Part shown: piece after piece, positions 6,033-9,315 of the stretch
Layout of the letters: every line of letters begins with the position of its first letter
Numbering within the stretch: the first letter of the stretch is position 1
NCBI GenBank assembly: GCA_031264545.1
Contig: JAISDV010000057.1
Location: forward strand, 1 to 9,315
Reading direction: 5' to 3'
DNA from: Oscillospiraceae bacterium
GTDB taxonomy: Bacteria > Bacillota > Clostridia > Oscillospirales > Oscillospiraceae
DNA length: 9,315 nucleotides
Made by a program: the position numbers and the translations under genes
The notes under the pieces: generated by a model
Database searches by the model: none
What the model was told of the DNA's origin: nothing
The model's input: the letters and a program-made list of their open reading frames with translations, nothing else

Positions 6033-7090
6033 TAGTCAAGCATCTCCTTCAAAGCATCGATCAGCGTCCGCATTTGTTCCTGTGTGCCGACCGTTATCCG
6101 AACAAAGTCCCTTATCCGTTCTTTTTCAAAATGGCGAACCAGTATCCCGCGTGCCTTCAGGCCAAGATACAAGGCCTTCCCGTCCAGCTTCGGCGTGCGG
6201 GCAAAAATAAAATTCGCCTTGGAGCCGGTCAGATAAAACCCTGATTTTCTGAGCTGAGCACTTGTATGCTCTCTTAATCGGATAATACGTTGATTGTTAT
6301 TATCATAATAGTCCTGCCCCCCAAGCGCGGCCACACCTGCCAGAAGGGTAAGCCTGTTGACATTGTAGGGATTTGTCGAATAACGCAGCTTATCCAGGTC
6401 CGCGATCAGCGCCTCGTTGCCTATCGCAAAGCCAAGCCGAGCGCCCGCGAGGCTTCTGGACTTTGAAAAGGTCTGGACGGCCAACAGGTTATCATAGCGC
6501 GCGGTCAGCGGAACACAGGAGACCCCGCCGAAGTCGATATACGCCTCGTCGATCACAACGAGCTTGTCCGGATTGCTTTTCACCACGTACTCTATGTCCT
6601 CAATGGAAAGACAGAGCCCGGTCGGCGCATTGGGATTGGCAATGAAAACGGCGCCGACTCTTCCGCAGTAATCGCCGGGCCTGATCGAGAGATCCTCCGC
6701 AAGCGGCACGGGCGCTTTGACCAAGCCGTACAGCTCCGCAAACACCTGATAGAAACCATAGGAAATATCCGGATAGGACACGCCCGTCCCCCGCTCACAA
6801 AAGGCTGCGAAGCAAAAAGACAAAAGCTCGTCCGAGCCGTTGCCGACGGTGACGTTTCTTGCCGAAACGCCATAACGGGCCGCAAGCGCCTGCCGCAGCT
6901 CTGTGCATTCCGGGTCGCTGTAAAGCCTCAAATCCGCAATCGCGTTTTTCCCGATGGCTTCCAGCACCTGCGGCGCGGGCGGATAGGGCGACTCGTTGGT
7001 ATTGAGCTTGATATAGCTTTTGTCCCTGGGCTGTTCCCCCGGAACGTATGCCCGAAGCGCGTCAAGCCCTCCGGATAAAAACCGGCTCAT
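6032..7090 (-). CDS. hisC: Histidinol-phosphate aminotransferase
   Basis: A 352-residue fold-type I PLP enzyme that transfers an amino group from glutamate to imidazole acetol phosphate, giving histidinol phosphate. PLP-site residues are visible: N154 in ANPNAPTG, D181 in VIDEAYIDF, the Schiff-base lysine K210 in TFSKSRSLAG and R218 in ARLGFAIG. R331 in FVRITVGT is the expected carboxylate-binding arginine. The N terminus LNTNESPYPP (29-38) is a HisC signature that separates it from other aspartate-aminotransferase relatives. ATG at 7090 overlaps the hisD stop by four bases (ATGA). Bases about 6240-6310 are clearly AT-richer than the rest of the gene and encode a YYDNNN segment; the frame stays open there. 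Confidence 0.97.
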   Translation of the reverse strand: MSRFLSGGLDALRAYVPGEQPRDKSYIKLNTNESPYPPAPQVLEAIGKNAIADLRLYSDPECTELRQALAARYGVSARNVTVGNGSDELLSFCFAAFCERGTGVSYPDISYGFYQVFAELYGLVKAPVPLAEDLSIRPGDYCGRVGAVFIANPNAPTGLCLSIEDIEYVVKSNPDKLVVIDEAYIDFGGVSCVPLTARYDNLLAVQTFSKSRSLAGARLGFAIGNEALIADLDKLRYSTNPYNVNRLTLLAGVAALGGQDYYDNNNQRIIRLREHTSAQLRKSGFYLTGSKANFIFARTPKLDGKALYLGLKARGILVRHFEKERIRDFVRITVGTQEQMRTLIDALKEMLD

Positions 7091-8373
7091 TCGCGCCCTC
7101 GCCTTCCGGAGCGGATCGTGGCGCTCACCGCGTGGGCGTGAAGTCCCTCTTGATCGGCAAAGTACGCGATCTTATCTCCGACGGCATCCAGCGCCTGAGC
7201 GCTGTAATAGATATAAGAAGACCTTTTTACAAAATCGGCCACGGAGAGCGCACTCGAAAAGCGCGCCGTTCCGCCCGTGGGCAGCGTGTGGTTCGTCCCC
7301 GCGAAATAGTCGCCGAGCGGCTCCGGACAATTCCGTCCGAGAAAGATCGCGCCCGCGTTAAGTATCCTGCCGAGATAGTCGAACGGCTCATCCACACATA
7401 ATTCGAGATGCTCGGGCGCAATTTCATTGGAAAGCGCTATCGCCTGCTCAATGGAATCGGCGACAATGATCCTGCCGTTGTTTTCAATGGCGGCGCGCGC
7501 AATCTCCTGCCGGGGCAGGCGTAAGAGCTGCGTTTCGATCTCCCGCGCGGCCTGCCCGGCCAGCACCGCGTCGTCGGTTATCAGAACCGCACGCGCCATT
7601 TCGTCGTGCTCCGCCTGGGCAAGGAGGTCCGCCGCCAGCACGACAGGGTCGCTTTTGCCGTCCGCAATCACCAAAACCTCGCTCGGCCCGGCGAGCATAT
7701 CGATCCCCACAACGCCGAAAACCTGACGCTTGGCCTCGGCGACATAGACGTTGCCGGGCCCCACGATCTTGTCGACCCGGGGGAGGCTGTCCGTCCCGTA
7801 AGCAAGCGCCGCGACAGCCTGCGCGCCGCCGCATTTGAATATCCGGCCCACCCCGGCGAGCTCCGCCGCGGCGATGATATTGGGGTCCACGCGTCCGTCC
7901 TTTCCGGGTGGGGTCGTCATGACAATTTCCGTCACCCCGGCCAAAACGGCCGGAATGCAGTTCATCAGAACTGAGGAAGGATAACTCGCCGTACCGCCGG
8001 GGATATAAAGCCCTACGCTGGCAAGCGGCGTCAGCTTTTGCCCGAGGATAACGCCGGGCTTTTGCGCGATTTGGTAGCCGCCGTGCAGCTGGCTGCCGTG
8101 GTAGGCCCTGATATTCCGCGCGGCCTCGCCGAGGACCTCCATGAATTCCGATTCGACCGAGCGAAGCGCCTCCCGGCGTTCGGCTTCGCTCAGCTCAAGG
8201 CGATCGAGCCTGACCCCGTCAAAACGCAGCGTATATTCCCTGAGCGCCTCATCGCCCCGCGCGCGTACCTCCGCGATAATCCCGGAAACCGCCGCCGAGA
8301 CATCGGTCGCCAGTTGTCTGCGCGGAAAAATATCTTCTAAAGACATTTCACTGATATTACATATCTTGATCAT
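7087..8373 (-). CDS. hisD: Histidinol dehydrogenase
   Basis: A zinc- and NAD-dependent enzyme that oxidises histidinol to histidine in the last two steps. With the ATG at 8373 it has 428 residues, the normal family length. Zinc ligands are Q253 and H256 in AQAEHDEM, D355 in PLGDYFAGTNH and H412 in GLHAHA. The catalytic pair E321/H322 is in APEHLEL. The signature segment VGPGNVYVAEAKR and then MLAGPSEV is present. The open frame extends to a non-ATG start at 8421, but that would overlap hisG by 38 bases. ATG 8373 has AAGGA six bases upstream and begins with a family-like N terminus, so it is chosen. It lies 10 bases after hisG and overlaps hisC by four. Confidence 0.97.
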   Translation of the reverse strand: MIKICNISEMSLEDIFPRRQLATDVSAAVSGIIAEVRARGDEALREYTLRFDGVRLDRLELSEAERREALRSVESEFMEVLGEAARNIRAYHGSQLHGGYQIAQKPGVILGQKLTPLASVGLYIPGGTASYPSSVLMNCIPAVLAGVTEIVMTTPPGKDGRVDPNIIAAAELAGVGRIFKCGGAQAVAALAYGTDSLPRVDKIVGPGNVYVAEAKRQVFGVVGIDMLAGPSEVLVIADGKSDPVVLAADLLAQAEHDEMARAVLITDDAVLAGQAAREIETQLLRLPRQEIARAAIENNGRIIVADSIEQAIALSNEIAPEHLELCVDEPFDYLGRILNAGAIFLGRNCPEPLGDYFAGTNHTLPTGGTARFSSALSVADFVKRSSYIYYSAQALDAVGDKIAYFADQEGLHAHAVSATIRSGRRGRE

Positions 8374-8378
8374 AGATT

Positions 8379-8383
8379 TTCCT
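8379..8383 (-). promoter_or_regulatory. Ribosome binding site that decides the hisD start
   Basis: On the minus strand the hisG stop TGA is followed by AGGAAAATCT and then ATG. The AAGGA-type site shares its first base or bases with the hisG stop and is about 6 bases from the ATG at 8373, supporting that start over the longer open frame. Confidence 0.7.
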
Positions 8384-9013
8384 TCAATCTTTGTGCGGGC
8401 CTGCGCTGTCCAGCATCGCACAGAGCCGTTCTATCCGCTGCGTTTCAAAACGGAAGGAAGCCTTATTCGCAATCAGCCTCGCGCTGATCTGCGTTACATC
8501 CTCCAGCACCTCGAGCGCATTTTCCTTTAAGGTTTTTCCCGTCTCAACAAGGTCGACGATCACATCGGAAAGGTTCACAATCGGCGCAAGTTCGATCGAG
8601 CCGTTGAGCCTGATGATCTCGATCTCGCGGCTTTGTTCGGCGTAATGCCGTTTTGCGATGTTCGGAAATTTCGTCGCCACCCGGAGTGTCCTGCCGGTAA
8701 GGGCGAGCGCGCCCTTTTTCCCGGCGACGACCATCCGGCATTTTCCGAGACCCAGATCCTTCAGTTCAAAAACATCAGGTCCCTGCTCAAGCAGGATATC
8801 CAGCCCGGCGATTCCGATATCCGCCGCACCGTGCTCTACATAAATCGCGACGTCCGAGGGCTTGACCCAGAAGAAGCACACGCCCTCCTCCGAATTTTCG
8901 AATACGAGCTTCCGGCTGCTCTCCATAGTCTCTCCGCAGCCGCAGCCGGCACGCTCGAAAAGCCCGTAAACGCGCTCGCCGAGACGTCCTTTCGGCAGGG
9001 CGACCTTAATCAT
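8384..9013 (-). CDS. hisG: ATP phosphoribosyltransferase catalytic subunit, short form (HisG-S)
   Basis: The first enzyme of the pathway, joining PRPP and ATP to make phosphoribosyl-ATP. From the ATG at 9013 it has 209 residues, which is the short form lacking the C-terminal regulatory ACT-like domain; such enzymes need HisZ. The N terminus IKVALPKGRLGE, the FFWVKPSDVAIYVEHGAADIG segment (split around about residues 47-67), RVATKFPNIA (111-120) and the PRPP-binding stretch LSDVIVDLVETGKTL (148-162) are all typical. A TTG at 9022 could add three residues, but neither start has a strong ribosome binding site. The ATG fits the family N terminus better. The gene overlaps the end of hisZ by 8 bases. 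It is expected to be feedback-inhibited by histidine through HisZ. Confidence 0.96.
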   Translation of the reverse strand: MIKVALPKGRLGERVYGLFERAGCGCGETMESSRKLVFENSEEGVCFFWVKPSDVAIYVEHGAADIGIAGLDILLEQGPDVFELKDLGLGKCRMVVAGKKGALALTGRTLRVATKFPNIAKRHYAEQSREIEIIRLNGSIELAPIVNLSDVIVDLVETGKTLKENALEVLEDVTQISARLIANKASFRFETQRIERLCAMLDSAGPHKD

Positions 9014-9315
9014 TGGTTTCAAGTATTTCCAGCCCCCTGTCGCTCAGCCGCAAAAGCTGCCCGTATCTGAGCCTTTCCGTTCCCGATCTCTGCACCCGAA
9101 CCCGGCCGCCGTTGGCCGTCAGCATTTTTACGGCCGCAGAGAGCTTCTGCATATCCGCCTCCGGCTCATAGAGCAGAAGCGCGTCCACATCGAAACGGCC
9201 GGGCGCTTCGTCAAAGTGCTCCAGCAGGTCGGCATAGACGGCAAAGCCGATCGCCTGCGTACGCTTGCCGAGCCTTTCCATCAGCTTATCGTAGCGCCCG
9301 CCCGAGAGGATCGCC
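9006..9315 (-). CDS. hisZ: ATP phosphoribosyltransferase regulatory subunit HisZ, C-terminal part (runs off right edge)
   Basis: The frame is open from the right edge to the TAA at 9006-9008, giving about 102 residues of a larger protein. It begins with A-I-L-S-G-G-R-Y-D-K-L and continues to QAIGFAVYADLLEH, the class II histidyl-tRNA-synthetase-like motif 3 region (GGRYDxL and a GFA helix). HisZ is a catalytically inactive HisRS paralogue that binds short HisG and confers histidine feedback control. After motif 3 only about 80 residues remain, and the next gene is short-form hisG, so HisZ is favoured over a true HisS. An internal ATG at 9281 is a methionine within the protein, not the start. 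The real start, the operon promoter and any leader lie outside the window. Confidence 0.9.
   Translation of the reverse strand, partial: AILSGGRYDKLMERLGKRTQAIGFAVYADLLEHFDEAPGRFDVDALLLYEPEADMQKLSAAVKMLTANGGRVRVQRSGTERLRYGQLLRLSDRGLEILETND

Noticed and set aside
8374..8421. Longer hisD start at 8421
   Set aside because: It uses a non-ATG codon, overlaps hisG by 38 bases and adds a non-conserved tail. The ATG at 8373 has a well-placed ribosome binding site.

Overview
The window holds two convergent gene clusters and no RNA genes, CRISPR arrays or insertion sequences that I can support. The organism is most likely a Gram-positive member of the Clostridia (Bacillota), possibly Oscillospiraceae/Ruminococcaceae-like. 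This rests on the histidine gene order with a hisZ plus short-form hisG pair, strong GGAGG-type ribosome binding sites, and HisF and sensor-kinase sequences of clostridial type. The taxonomic call is inference from remembered family patterns, not a search.

Left cluster (1-2620, + strand): two small heavy-metal-associated (HMA, CopZ/Atx1-like) proteins, the first cut by at most a couple of bases at the window edge. They are separated by a strong stem-loop. An OmpR-type response regulator and a membrane sensor histidine kinase follow, tightly spaced, so hma2, regulator and kinase look like one transcription unit. The arrangement suggests copper or other soft-metal handling with its own two-component control. 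A metal-exporting P-type ATPase could lie upstream, outside the window, but that is not seen.

Right cluster (2666-9315, - strand): a nearly complete histidine biosynthesis operon. In transcription order it is hisZ (partial, runs off the right edge), hisG, hisD, hisC, hisB, hisH, hisA, hisF, hisIE. Junctions are 1-8 base overlaps or gaps of 10-17 bases, so the genes are probably translationally coupled. Together they take PRPP and ATP to histidinol phosphate and then histidinol to histidine. The one step not encoded here is histidinol-phosphate phosphatase. The operon promoter and any leader lie beyond the right edge.

The clusters meet tail to tail across 45 bases at 2621-2665, with no obvious T-rich terminator. 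Base composition changes sharply there: hand-counted 60-base samples in the left cluster are about 38-43% G+C and in the his operon about 67-70%. The metal/two-component cluster may therefore be an acquired module next to a core operon. No stretch longer than 300 bases lacks a gene. I see no clearly undescribed system; the most interesting part is the paired HMA proteins linked to a two-component system.
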